Origin: Sporosarcina luteola
GTDB lineage: Bacteria; Bacillota; Bacilli; Bacillales_A; Planococcaceae
Length of the DNA: 64,000 nt
Reading direction: 5' to 3'
NCBI GenBank assembly: GCA_014204635.1
Contig: JACHLS010000014.1
Coordinates: forward strand, 1-64,000
Position 1 is the first letter of the stretch. The number at the start of each line of letters is the position of its first letter. Position numbers and translations under genes: made by a program. Positions 8,950-18,219 of this stretch are shown here, piece after piece. Below the pieces are notes generated by a model. That model was not told the DNA's origin. It was given only the letters and a program-made list of their open reading frames with translations, and made no database searches.

Positions 8950-9536
8950 TTAACGATCGCTTTCTTTAATTCGCTTTCTTATTCTACTTAATGACTCAGG
9001 AGTCATTCCAAGATAACTAGCCAATTGATGCTGTGGTACACGATCAATTAACAGAGGGCGTTTTCTTAAAACGGTTTTATATCGTTCTTCTGGAGAAGAG
9101 CTGATAAATTCGCCAATTTGGTCTTGCATTTCACCAAGGTTGATCTCCATCATTTTTCGTATCATTATTTCGAGTTGTGGGTATTTATGAAACATCATAT
9201 TTTCCGAATCAACGTCGCCCACAACCAATATACAATCATCGATACAGGCTAATGAATACTTTGACAGCTCACCTGAAGTCTTTTCGTTGATAATTGGTAT
9301 AGCTTGTTCCTCAGTAAAAAAATTGGTTGTTACCTCTTTACCGGATTAGTCTATAAAAAACTGCCTAACATACCCCTTTAAAACGTAATAACATTTAAAT
9401 GCGGAAAGATCTCCTTGTCTAAGTAGGTATTTTCCTCTTTTGAATTCATCAATTCTTAAACTTGCAGAAATTGCCCGTATTCATCTTCACTGATTGAAGT
9501 AAAGTCAGACATATATTTAAAGAGCATATCAATCAT
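8950..9536 (-). pseudogene. Crp/Fnr-family regulator, broken by a frameshift and a stop
   Basis: Reading the minus strand from ATG at 9536 gives a cyclic-nucleotide-binding domain followed by a Crp-type DNA-binding domain. The reading frame shifts after about 26 codons (near 9455) and meets TAA near 9350 (FID*SGKE). The intact tail at 8950-9228 keeps the winged-helix signature QHQLASYLGMTPESLSRIRK. The upstream half is recognisable as RGKYLLRQGDLS and YYVLKGYVRQFF. The gene would have been about 190 residues. It cannot make a full protein, so any control of the neighbouring MDR gene is lost unless this is sequence error. Confidence 0.85.
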
Positions 9537-9796
9537 ATATTCTCTCCATTCCTATATGAGGTTACTTAATGTATCTTAATTATTTCAACACTTTTATCAA
9601 ATTCACCTTTATTAGATATTAACATTCGGTATAGCACCTATATCAAGGTGTGTTTGTAGAGTAAACATTCTATCCTAGTTCAATTAATGAAGCACTTTAG
9701 TTAAGTTCACTCTGTTTTATGAAATTAGTATAATTAGATGTTTTTATTGGAAATGATTGTTATAATACTAGTAAAAGAATCATGTTAGAAGGTGGA

Positions 9797-11143
9797 TACA
9801 TGTCAGCGATAGAAATACTATCAACTATCCTGTCATCTATATTTTAAACGGCAAGAAAGAAGCATACATAGGCGAGACGGTTTAGTTTAAGAAACGCATG
9901 CAAGCGCATTTGAAAAGCCGTAAACAGTTGGAAGAGATTAATCTGATCAAGCACGAGCAATTTAATCGATCGGCGACATTCCATCTGGAGACGAAGCTTA
10001 TTAACTATTTTCTCGGTGATGAAAAATACACATTGCAGAACAAAAGTAAAACGGCCAGCGATTTCACGCATAACTACTAGAACAAACCATTCTATGATCA
10101 AGGGCTTTCAGGGATATCTAGAAAATGCACGAAAAGAAGTTGGTCGACAATGAGCTGCATGTCACTGAGAACAAAGATATCTTCAAATTGTCACCGTTTA
10201 AAGAACTGACGCTTGAGCAGCTGGATCTAAAAGAAAAGGTGCTGAAGTTCTGGGAAAAGAGAATTGTGAGCGAACGGGCAAAATACGGAAATCTGCTGAT
10301 AGTGGAAGGTGAAGCTGGCGTTGGGAAGAGCGTAGTGCTGAGCTCTATTTTTAATACAATCAAGAACGGGCGGCGGAACACTCACTCCTCGCCATTTTGC
10401 GGAACGGAAAACTAGCTCGTTGTGAACCGAACCATGAGGAGATGTTTAAGACCTACAAGGGCATTGCCAAACAGGTGAAGCATCTGAAGGCAAAGAATTT
10501 CGCCAAGCCTACCCCATGATCAACTCTCTGCAGAAAGAGAACAAACAGGTGGATATTGTCTTTGTGGATGAAGCCCATCTGCTTTTAACGAAGCCTGATA
10601 CATACAACAACTTTTATGGTGAAAACCAGCTGCAGTAACTGCTCAAACTGGCGAAGATCGTCGTCATTATCTATGACCAGGATCAGGTGCTGAGGCTGAA
10701 AAGCCTATGGGGTACAAAGCTACTTGAAAAACTAAAGAAGAAGAGCGCCACTAATGAAGAATATCAACTTACCAACCAATTTCGCATGCAGGCAAACGAT
10801 GAGGTGATCGACTGGATCAACAACTTTAAGCGTAAGAAGCTGATGCCGCTTCCGAAAGACGATAGCTATGAGCTGAAAGTGTTTGAAACGCTAGAAGCCA
10901 TGCACGGAGCGATCATCGACAAAAACAATCAGATTGGCCTGAGCAGAGTCGTTTCAACATTTAATTTCCTACACAAAAAAGATGGCCTGACTTATTATGT
11001 GAAAGAATCCAAGATATCAGTGCTGCGAAGGGAATGATTGTGTTGAATTCGATTAATGTGCTGATGAAGCGGGGAATTAAGGGGCTTTATTTGTATATGT
11101 GTAACGAAGAATTGCGAGGGAGGTTATTGATTCAAGACGGAAA
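9797..11143 (+). pseudogene. Decayed GIY-YIG nuclease / DUF2075 helicase-like gene
   Basis: Pieces of one protein can be read across several frames. First comes a GIY-YIG domain (YPVIYILNGKKEAYIGET, 9827-9880, then a stop, then FKKRMQAHLKS). It is followed by a DUF2075-type ATPase with Walker A GEAGVGKS near 10310, Walker B VDIVFVDEAHLL near 10550, and YQLTNQFRMQANDEVIDW near 10765. The end piece, VLMKRGIKGLYLYMCNEELR (11055-11120), is the usual DUF2075 tail, but about 150 expected residues before it are missing. At least five stops or shifts plus this deletion make it a pseudogene. Intact relatives are around 600-650 residues. Its base composition is richer in GC than the flanks. Confidence 0.8.
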
Positions 11144-11405
11144 GTTTAAGAGAGATATTGATGGATATGAATTATTTGACTTTTCAAGAAGAAAATTAAT
11201 ATTAGCATTGGGTAACGCTAATCAACAATCATGGTTTAAAACAAAAAAAAGAAGTATTATGCAACTGCCAATTTGGCAAAGAAGAGCATTTTTAGCTGCT
11301 GCAATTTGTCTCCCGGGTGATGAAGCAAGCCATTGGTATCGTTCTATTTTACCGAGATTAGATGCCCTTGAGGTAGCCATTGTAAGGTGGGCAGTGAGTA
11401 AATAA
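11144..11405 (+). pseudogene. C-terminal fragment resembling a UG/Abi-like reverse transcriptase
   Basis: Directly after the DUF2075 tail, and in the same open frame (11034-11405), comes a sequence of different character: FDFSRRKLILAL, then LPIWQRRAFLAAAICLPGDE and HWYRSILPRLDALE. I recall similar endings in bacterial reverse transcriptase proteins with helical C-terminal domains, where the RRA..LPxDE..HW pattern recurs. No polymerase domain is present, so this is a 5'-truncated remnant fused by deletion to the previous pseudogene. The family call is tentative. Confidence 0.35.
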
Positions 11406-11707
11406 GCTCTATTTACGAAGGCCTGTATAGTTGACTTCAAATTAGTAAGAATTGGTAATATAATACATTACAATGTCATGTGGAATTTCAATTAGTGAAT
11501 CATCTAGTACTTTGGTTATTGAAATATAAAACTCTACACAGATACCGCCACAAGAGTGTATCTGCTTATTTCTAATATGTTGAAATGGGTTTCAGGACAA
11601 CATCTACGCATATATAAAATAGATTCCAGCCTATATTTATTTTATAAATATTTTAGCCTGAACCGTAAGAATATGAGATGAATTTATTATTAGTGGGAAG
11701 TGAAAAT

Positions 11708-12832
11708 ATGATACAACCAGGATCTTTGATTGAGTTTGATAGAAAAAAATATTTTATTCATGTTAAGTCTTTAGGCGAAGGAGGTACAGGGGATACACAC
11801 CTTTTTAAGGATGAGACAACAGATATGCATTTTGCATTTAAAAAGTATTCACCAAAGGATACAAATTATATCGATGAGTATTATCAAAGATTTGTTGAGG
11901 AGATTAAAATATTATTTAAGATATCTCATCCTAACATAGTCAGAGTCTATAATTATTATTTATATCCAGAATATAAATTAGGGTATTTACAAATGGAATA
12001 TATTGACGGAGTAACATTGGATAAGATTAATCAAACTTCTATTAAAAGCTGGGAGAAAATTTTTGCTGATACTGTTTCAGCATTTGAATATTTAGAAGCT
12101 AATAAGATACTCCATAGAGATATACGGCCAGCAAATATTATGATTGACAAAGATGGAAATGTAAAAATTATTGATTTTGGATTTGGGAAAAAATTAACGG
12201 AGCAAGATCAAGAAGGGAAAAGTGTCTTTTTAAATTGGCCAGTTACACAATGGCCTAATGAAACGATAGATGAACGTATTTACAATCATCAAACTGAAAT
12301 TTTTTTCCTTGGTAAATTGTTCAGTAACTTGCTTGGTAAAGATATTTCTAATTTCAAATTCGAACATATTATTGACAAAATGTCTAAGTTAAATCCACAA
12401 GATCGATATATATCCTTTAAAGAAGTCGCAATTGACATCTCTCAAGGTGTTCTTGGTGAAATAAATTTCACACAAAATGAGAAAGAAATTTACAGAAAAT
12501 TCGCTGAAATATTAACAACCTATACAAATTATTATATAAACCAATTCGATCCAATAAACGATATATCTTTTACTATGAATAAGTTAGCAAACCTCATAAG
12601 GAACAGCTCCTTGGAAGAGTGTCTTCAGGACAATAGTGAGCTTTTGAATTGTTTTATACAAGGTAAATATTCGTATAATCCAGTTAAAAATATAAAAGTT
12701 TCAATTATTGTAGACTTTTATAAATTACTTCAACGCTTGGTTGCTTATAAACAAAAAATTGTTTTAGATAATATAAATATGAGGTTATCAAATAAGAGAA
12801 TAGAATATGAATTTGATGAATTACCGTTTTGA
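11708..12832 (+). CDS. Orphan Ser/Thr protein kinase
   Basis: A 374-residue eukaryotic-type kinase. Residues 12-250 form the kinase domain: glycine loop GEGGTGDTHLF (23-33), ATP-binding Lys in AFKKY (45), catalytic loop HRDIRPANIM (136-145) and DFG (156-158). The Lys that usually follows HRDL is Arg here. The C-terminal 120 residues are helical, with no transmembrane segment and no PASTA repeats, so this is not the cell-wall kinase PrkC/Stk. The start ATG 11708 follows GGGAAGTG; ATG 11678 lacks a site. The gene is AT-rich and stands alone between a pseudogene and a secreted protein, an accessory setting compatible with a phage-defence or toxin-like kinase, but the target is unknown. Confidence 0.85.
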   Translation: MIQPGSLIEFDRKKYFIHVKSLGEGGTGDTHLFKDETTDMHFAFKKYSPKDTNYIDEYYQRFVEEIKILFKISHPNIVRVYNYYLYPEYKLGYLQMEYIDGVTLDKINQTSIKSWEKIFADTVSAFEYLEANKILHRDIRPANIMIDKDGNVKIIDFGFGKKLTEQDQEGKSVFLNWPVTQWPNETIDERIYNHQTEIFFLGKLFSNLLGKDISNFKFEHIIDKMSKLNPQDRYISFKEVAIDISQGVLGEINFTQNEKEIYRKFAEILTTYTNYYINQFDPINDISFTMNKLANLIRNSSLEECLQDNSELLNCFIQGKYSYNPVKNIKVSIIVDFYKLLQRLVAYKQKIVLDNINMRLSNKRIEYEFDELPF

Positions 12833-12923
12833 ATTGTTGGTCAATAAAGAGAACTTTAATAGAAATATTTCCGCCATTCGAAAAAATAAGTGTTGACCGA
12901 ATAACAAGAAGGAGGACAAGACA

Positions 12924-13820
12924 TTGGTACGAAAAATATTTGTTGCTTTAATTTGCATTCCAATCATGATTTTAAATCTATTCACGGATGAAGCAGCAGC
13001 AGCAGCTCAATTATCGCTAAAGGACCTGCAGTTCGGAGGGTTGGTACCAAACGGTAATATTTCTGCTTCTATCAGCAAAGTCGAAAAAAAATATAAAGTC
13101 GATTTCTCTGTTAATGAAGAGACTCATGCCCATTTTACTGGTGATCCCTCACCGGCCATGGCATGGTTCCTTTCCATGACCCCGGATGCTGAAAATAAAA
13201 TAGTGCAAGTCGAATATGAGCAATTTAATAGTAAAAGCCCAGGCTTTACCGACGCATCTATAAAAGGGATTAAAATTGGGTCTTCGCTAGCACAGCTTGA
13301 AAAAGTGTTCGGAAAAACAAAAAATCGTAATCGGGAAAAAGCATACCCATACAAATATATAACCCAAACGTACAATTTGACCGTCAAAGAGACCGGTCAA
13401 CAGGCGACCATCCAATTTCTGTTGAGATATCCCGAGAAACAAAAAGAAGTTAATGCAAAAGTATACGGATTTTCATATAGTTTAACCCCTAAAGTGAAAG
13501 AGAAACCCAAAAAAACGACAACGCCTGTCATTGAACCCGATAACACACAAATCGTAGTTAGGGGACACACCATTAGAACTGGAATGACACAAGACAAGGT
13601 GATTAAACTTTTAGGAAAACCAAATGAAATCAATGCACCCATGCATTCTACCGGGCAGAATAGGCAGCTGATGCGAGAACTTCTTGGAGACGAATATTTC
13701 AATTCTCTTGATATCCAGCAATGGTCTTATATCTACACATCCAACGGTAGGGATGTTGAGGCGTATGTCATTTTCTTTGATTATAAAGGTATTGTGACGG
13801 AAGCGATACGCGTTATGTAG
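12924..13820 (+). CDS. Secreted protein with two BamE/SmpA-like repeats
   Basis: A 298-residue protein with a signal peptide (residues 1-27, ending in EAAAAA) and no lipobox, so probably secreted. Two short repeats, IKGIKIGSSLAQLEKVFGK (about 110-128) and IRTGMTQDKVIKLLGKP (about 213-229), resemble the SmpA/BamE helix-strand unit seen in many Bacillales surface proteins. A proline/threonine/lysine-rich linker (KEKPKKTTTP) joins two halves. The start is TTG at 12924 with AAGGAGGAC 5 bases upstream. I do not recognise a specific function; a cell-wall-associated role is inference. Confidence 0.75.
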   Translation: MVRKIFVALICIPIMILNLFTDEAAAAAQLSLKDLQFGGLVPNGNISASISKVEKKYKVDFSVNEETHAHFTGDPSPAMAWFLSMTPDAENKIVQVEYEQFNSKSPGFTDASIKGIKIGSSLAQLEKVFGKTKNRNREKAYPYKYITQTYNLTVKETGQQATIQFLLRYPEKQKEVNAKVYGFSYSLTPKVKEKPKKTTTPVIEPDNTQIVVRGHTIRTGMTQDKVIKLLGKPNEINAPMHSTGQNRQLMRELLGDEYFNSLDIQQWSYIYTSNGRDVEAYVIFFDYKGIVTEAIRVM

Positions 13821-13967
13821 ACAAGTACGTGTGCATAGATAAATTCAGACCTTGACGAAAAGCCTCAAGAGGAGTACTATGTTTTAGTTGTAGAAAAAAA
13901 GTAACTTTAAAATAACGTTTTCTATAGATCAAATAATTAATAAATAAGTAAAAAGGTTGGTGGTTAC

Positions 13968-15923
13968 ATGAGAAATCAATGGAAAGTGAAAGATTTTTTT
14001 CTACACAACTTTTTAGGATTCTATGCAGTCGCCGTCTTGATGTTGTGGATGAAAACCTATATTGCTCAAACCACTCAATTTGAATTGGGGGTAGAAGGAG
14101 CACTTCAACACTTCCTGTTACTGCTCAATCCGCTCGGTTCAGCAATGCTGTTTCTAGGCATTTCATTCTTGTTTAAAGGTAAGAAAAAATATACAGTGCT
14201 CGTCGTCGTGTACACGTTGATGTCGATTCTTTTGTATGCGAATGTCGTCTATTACCGGTTTTTCAGTGATTTTATTACATTGCCTACTCTCTTCCAAACA
14301 CAGAATTTCGGGGATCTAGGCGGAAGTATTTTGTCTCTGCTTAAACCATTTGATATTTTGTTCTTTGTGGATGTATTCGTCATCATGTATCTTCGATCTT
14401 CACGTAAAGTGGAAAAAGGTACGAAGCGAATTGGAACTAGAACAGCGTCTGCCATTATTGCTGGCGCATTAGTCATTTCTTTGATCAATCTAGGACTGGC
14501 TGAAGCAAGCCGTCCGCAGCTGTTGACTCGTGGCTTTGATCGAAACTATATTGTGAAATATTTAGGTATGTACAATTACTCGATTTATGACTCGGTGGAA
14601 ACGGCGGCCGCTTCATCGCAGCGGGCGATGGCGGATAGCAGTGATATTACCGAAGTGATCAACTATACACAATCTGCATACGCGGAGCCGAATCCAATCT
14701 ATTTTGGGAAGGCCAAAGGAATGAACGTCATCTATTTGCACTTAGAATCATTCCAGAACTTCCTGATTGACTATAAATTAAACGGGGAAGAAGTGACACC
14801 GTTCTTGAATTCATTAACACACGATAAGAACACCGCGTATTTCGATAACTTCTTCCACCAAACGGGCCAAGGGAAAACGTCCGATGCGGAATTCATGTTG
14901 GAGAACTCCCTGTTTGGACTGCCGCAAGGCTCGGCTTTTATTACGAAAGCGCAAAATACGTACCAAGCTGCGCCGAGTATTCTAAAGGATTATGGGTACA
15001 CATCGGCTGTCTTCCACGGCAATAACGGCAGCTTCTGGAATCGGAACACCATCTATAAAGAATTTGGATTCGAGCATTTCTTCGATGTGAGTTATTATGA
15101 TACGACTAATCCTATCGACATGGCGGAATATGGATTGTTGGATAAACCGTTCTACGAACAGTCGGAAAGTATGCTCAGCTCACTGCCGCAGCCTTTCTAT
15201 ACGAAATTCATTACGGTTGCCAACCACTATCCATATGCGATGGATCAGAGCTTAGTGTCCATCGATAAAGCTCAGACTGGGGACGCCAGTGTGGACGATT
15301 ATTTCCAAACTGCGCGTTACACAGACGAAACGATTGAAAAAGTCTTTACCCGCTTAAAGGAAATGGGCTTGTACGATAACTCGGTCATTGTGTTGTATGG
15401 TGACCATTATGGTATTTCTGAGAACCATAAAAAAGCGATGGCGCAAGTTATGGGGAAAGAAATAACACCTTTTGAAAGTGCCAACTTGCAGCGTGTTCCA
15501 TTATTCATCCACGCTCCTGGATTGAAAGGCGGCGTCAACCACACGTATGGCGGCCAAACAGACCTTCTTCCGACGTTGTTGCATTTGCTTGGAATCGATA
15601 CGAAAAACTTCGTTCAATTCGGTTCCGATTTATTCTCGAAAGAGCATAATGAAGTGGTTCCGTTCAGAAATGGCGATTTTGTCAGCCCGACAATCGATTC
15701 CATTAATGAAAAGTATTATGACAGCCAAACAGGCTTGCCACTCGACGAAAGTAAATTGGAGCAAGCTGAAGCGATGAAAAAAGAAGTGGCATTTAAATTG
15801 GGGCTATCCGATAAAGTTGTCAATGGCGACTTGTTGAGATTCTATACACCAAAAGGGTATACGCCTGTCGATCCATCTCAGTATAACTACACGAAGGATG
15901 AAGATGTACAAGCTGGTGAATGA
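13968..15923 (+). CDS. LTA synthase family phosphoglycerol transferase
   Basis: A 651-residue polytopic enzyme of the lipoteichoic acid synthase family. Five transmembrane helices fill residues 10-180, followed by an extracellular sulfatase-fold domain. Metal and catalytic residues are visible: Glu in YLHLESFQNF, the catalytic Thr at about 304 in GQGKTSDAEF, and Asp/His in LYGDHYG. Such enzymes move glycerol-phosphate from phosphatidylglycerol onto LTA chains or primers. B. subtilis has four paralogues (LtaS, YfnI, YqgS, YvgJ), and I cannot decide which this is. Start ATG 13968 with AAAGGTTGG upstream. Two separated fragments of paralogous copies lie at 17895 and 19281. Confidence 0.92.
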   Translation: MRNQWKVKDFFLHNFLGFYAVAVLMLWMKTYIAQTTQFELGVEGALQHFLLLLNPLGSAMLFLGISFLFKGKKKYTVLVVVYTLMSILLYANVVYYRFFSDFITLPTLFQTQNFGDLGGSILSLLKPFDILFFVDVFVIMYLRSSRKVEKGTKRIGTRTASAIIAGALVISLINLGLAEASRPQLLTRGFDRNYIVKYLGMYNYSIYDSVETAAASSQRAMADSSDITEVINYTQSAYAEPNPIYFGKAKGMNVIYLHLESFQNFLIDYKLNGEEVTPFLNSLTHDKNTAYFDNFFHQTGQGKTSDAEFMLENSLFGLPQGSAFITKAQNTYQAAPSILKDYGYTSAVFHGNNGSFWNRNTIYKEFGFEHFFDVSYYDTTNPIDMAEYGLLDKPFYEQSESMLSSLPQPFYTKFITVANHYPYAMDQSLVSIDKAQTGDASVDDYFQTARYTDETIEKVFTRLKEMGLYDNSVIVLYGDHYGISENHKKAMAQVMGKEITPFESANLQRVPLFIHAPGLKGGVNHTYGGQTDLLPTLLHLLGIDTKNFVQFGSDLFSKEHNEVVPFRNGDFVSPTIDSINEKYYDSQTGLPLDESKLEQAEAMKKEVAFKLGLSDKVVNGDLLRFYTPKGYTPVDPSQYNYTKDEDVQAGE

Positions 15924-15940
15924 TAGATAAAAGCAAAAGA

Positions 15941-15980
15941 AGCATGTTCTCTCCTTAGGGGAGGGCATGCTTCTTTTTTG
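15941..15980 (+). terminator. Terminator of the LTA synthase gene
   Basis: GAAGCATG...CATGCTTC with an inner CTCTCC/GGGGAG stem and a TTTTTT tract. Near-copies occur at 17981 and 21447, behind remnants, so the terminator was duplicated with the gene end. Confidence 0.85.
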
Positions 15981-16079
15981 CTTTCACTTTGGTGCATTCC
16001 CACATGCCAAATTCGATAGCATATGAGTGGAGGTAACTATTAGGATAGCGTTCAATCTACAGCCTCAAAGAATTTATAC

Positions 16080-16886
16080 TTAAATTTTGGACTGTCTCCT
16101 GTTCCCCGCGGCGACAAGAATGATCGTTAGGGATAGGACAATCATACAGATAATGACAGTCTGTGTAATGGCGGGATATTGGTTGTTGAATCCGGTTTCT
16201 GATGTATGTTTAGAATAGATACCGAAATAAGCCCATAATACAGCCAAACCATATGCAGGGTTGTGTAAGCGAAGCAGCATGGTTACCACACTGATGATCG
16301 TTCCGATTATCAGGATGAGTATCGTCCATGTCACTTCAGATAGACCAAATCCATCCCATTCGATGGAGACAAGGAAAGCGGTAATGTTGGCAATTGTCGC
16401 GACTGTTATCCAGCCAAAATATATACTAAAGGGAAGTTTGATAAAAAAGCTCTCTTTTAAAGAGAGGGAAGCCTCTGCGGTCAATTTGTTGATGATGATT
16501 AGGCATAGGAGCAATCCGACCATGAGAATGACAGAAAGGAATAGTTTTTCGTAATGCCATGCTAGTATCCAAAGGGTATTAAGTATGGAAGAAATGGAAA
16601 AGTAGATGCCGACTTGTGTTAACAGACGGGCTGTAGAAGGTTTTTGCTCTTTATGAAAGAAACCGAGTTGGTATAAAACATGTAATCCGAGTAAGACATA
16701 TATGACGCTCCAGATTGAGAAAGTAAAGCCTGCAGGAGCAAATAAATTACTGTATTTCGCTGAAACTTCCCCCGTCGTTTGGCCATTAATGGGTAAGACG
16801 TTCGCCAATACATTGGTGCCAATCATTAAGACATATGTAAGAACGATTATTATATTCAACCATACTCGTTTGCTTGTTAACTTCAT
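16080..16886 (-). CDS. TspO/MBR-family (tryptophan-rich sensory protein-like) membrane protein
   Basis: A 268-residue, highly hydrophobic protein with about seven transmembrane helices. The block NLFAPAGFTFSIWSVIYVLLG at residues 50-70 is the hallmark of the long TspO-like family, which is longer than the 160-residue classical TspO. Its ligand is unknown; relatives bind porphyrins or act in stress responses. ATG at 16886 follows AAAGGAGG by 7 bases, so I use it instead of the TTG 18 bases upstream. It is monocistronic. Confidence 0.8.
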   Translation of the reverse strand: MKLTSKRVWLNIIIVLTYVLMIGTNVLANVLPINGQTTGEVSAKYSNLFAPAGFTFSIWSVIYVLLGLHVLYQLGFFHKEQKPSTARLLTQVGIYFSISSILNTLWILAWHYEKLFLSVILMVGLLLCLIIINKLTAEASLSLKESFFIKLPFSIYFGWITVATIANITAFLVSIEWDGFGLSEVTWTILILIIGTIISVVTMLLRLHNPAYGLAVLWAYFGIYSKHTSETGFNNQYPAITQTVIICMIVLSLTIILVAAGNRRQSKI

Positions 16887-17002
16887 CAAATCCTCCTTTC
16901 TCAAACTATATTCATTTCGTCTTTCCCCTATACCTGTTTCCTAACAATGTAAACTTTATGAGCGATAGTAAGTTAAGAAGTAACAGGTACCTTTACAAAA
17001 CA

Positions 17003-17161
17003 TTAGACGGTCATCTGATGAGTAGAGAACAAATCCAACACTTCTCCGCCATTATTACTTATGAGAATAAAACATATCTGTTTAAATTGTTTTTCATCAA
17101 TTTTTGGTGGTTTATAATGTTTCGCACCATAAAAACCAGTTACTCCATTAGGAAGTTTCAT
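17003..17161 (-). pseudogene. Short gene or remnant of a small Bacillales hypothetical protein
   Basis: A 52-codon minus-strand frame, ATG at 17161 preceded by AAAGGATGG. It begins MKLPNGVTGFYG and continues with DEKQFKQICF and NNGGEVLDLF. I recall a family of about 100-residue Bacillales proteins that start MKLPNG.VGFY and contain the FKQ..F..NGG pattern; this frame stops at about half that length. It is therefore probably truncated by a frameshift. No function is known. Confidence 0.5.
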
Positions 17162-17398
17162 TAAGTAACCATCCTTTATTTACGTTTTCAAATCCTAATC
17201 CTTGAACAAGGCTAGGTTATTACCCAGTAGTTTGTGCGTTGTATACCATTTAGCTATAATTACTTTACTAATTTTTTGCTGACATATGGATGGTTAGGCA
17301 GTACACTAATAAAGTAAAAAGGTTTACTTCAGTAAAATAAGGTATATTACATTGGTTGAATTGATTCTCTTTAAGGCCAAGAAAAGTGGGTGAGCATA

Positions 17399-17548
17399 GT
17401 GGGGAAATATCAATTGGATACCAAAGGTCAGATGGCTGTGGCAAGGTATCATGAAAAACACAAACCAGCCAACTTTGATAAAAAGCAGCAACTTGATAAA
17501 ATACGTGCGGAGTATTTGAAAAAAAAGCAACAACAAACCGATAAATGA
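17399..17548 (+). CDS. Small basic hypothetical protein (49 residues)
   Basis: A GTG-started 49-codon frame, with GGTGAG a few bases upstream and a perfect terminator right after the stop, so it is very likely a real gene. The product is hydrophilic and rich in Lys and Gln (YQLDTKGQMAVARYHEKHK, then DKIRAEYLKKKQQQ), predicted helical and soluble. I do not recognise a function. Confidence 0.65.
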   Translation: MGKYQLDTKGQMAVARYHEKHKPANFDKKQQLDKIRAEYLKKKQQQTDK

Positions 17549-17561
17549 TAAGTACCTGAAA

Positions 17562-17602
17562 AAGAGTCGATTCCTCTTGGACATAAAGGAATCGACTCTT
17601 TT
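17562..17602 (+). terminator. Terminator after the 49-residue gene
   Basis: A perfect 14-base-pair stem AAGAGTCGATTCCT / AGGAATCGACTCTT with a 10-base loop, A-rich before and TTTT after, so it can work on both strands. Confidence 0.85.
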
Positions 17603-17698
17603 CTATCTATTGCTCTTTTTATAGGACATTTACAATTTAAAAATAGCGTTTTGATTAAGATCATCGAATTAAATATGTCCTATCGACTTTAATGAGAT

Positions 17699-17880
17699 TT
17701 ATACAAGAGCGGATTGTATTTCTTTTTTTTCACACATATCGATTATGAAAGCAGCTATTTGTTGAATACCGAAATGGATTTTAGTTTCATTTACTTGTGA
17801 AATGCTTAGCCGAATGGCCTTCTGTGTGTTTCCAGCTACGTACATTCTGGAATTGGAGGCCATTGGCTCGTAGGCCCGCC
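17699..17880 (-). pseudogene. C-terminal remnant of a MocR-type (GntR/aminotransferase) regulator
   Basis: The minus strand reads AIRLSISQVNETKIHFGIQQI before its stop at 17699. This matches the usual last 40 residues of MocR regulators and related PLP aminotransferases (LRLSI.QV...I..GI..LA). Everything upstream is missing; the LTA synthase remnant begins within 20 bases. It cannot encode a working protein. Confidence 0.4.
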
Positions 17881-17889
17881 TTTTTCCAT

Positions 17890-18024
17890 ATGTCAAACGG
17901 CTACACGCCCGTTGATCGATCTTAGTATAACTACACCACAGAGGCAGATGTACAAGCAGGCGAATGATGTAGGAAAGCAGAAGAAGCATGTTCTCCCCGG
18001 AGGGGGAGGACATGCCTCTTTTTT
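17890..18024 (+). pseudogene. 3'-end remnant of an LTA synthase paralogue, with its terminator
   Basis: Bases 17890-17967 match the last 25 codons of the LTA synthase gene at 13968 (GYTPVD, then YNYT, then DVQAGE and stop), apart from one in-frame TAG. They are followed at 17981-18024 by the same style of hairpin (GAAGCATGTTCTCC...GGAGGACATGCCTC, TTTTTT). Only the gene end remains. Confidence 0.8.
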
Positions 18025-18219
18025 GTGTCTGCAAACTTTGACATTGACCTTGAGTGAAATCTGTTCTATAGTTAGTATAACAAGAAGAACGACTTTCATT
18101 CTAAACCGTAGGAGGCTACGAGTGACAAAGCAAGGAAAGTTTAAACGACTTGTAATATTTCACCTGGTACTATGTGAAACTGTCGGAAGCGTTCTTATAA
18201 GAGAAAAGGGGTAATCATA

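Noticed and set aside
11222..11440. Minus-strand frame over the RT-like fragment
   Set aside because: The plus-strand frame has the recognisable protein pattern; the antisense one is a shadow.
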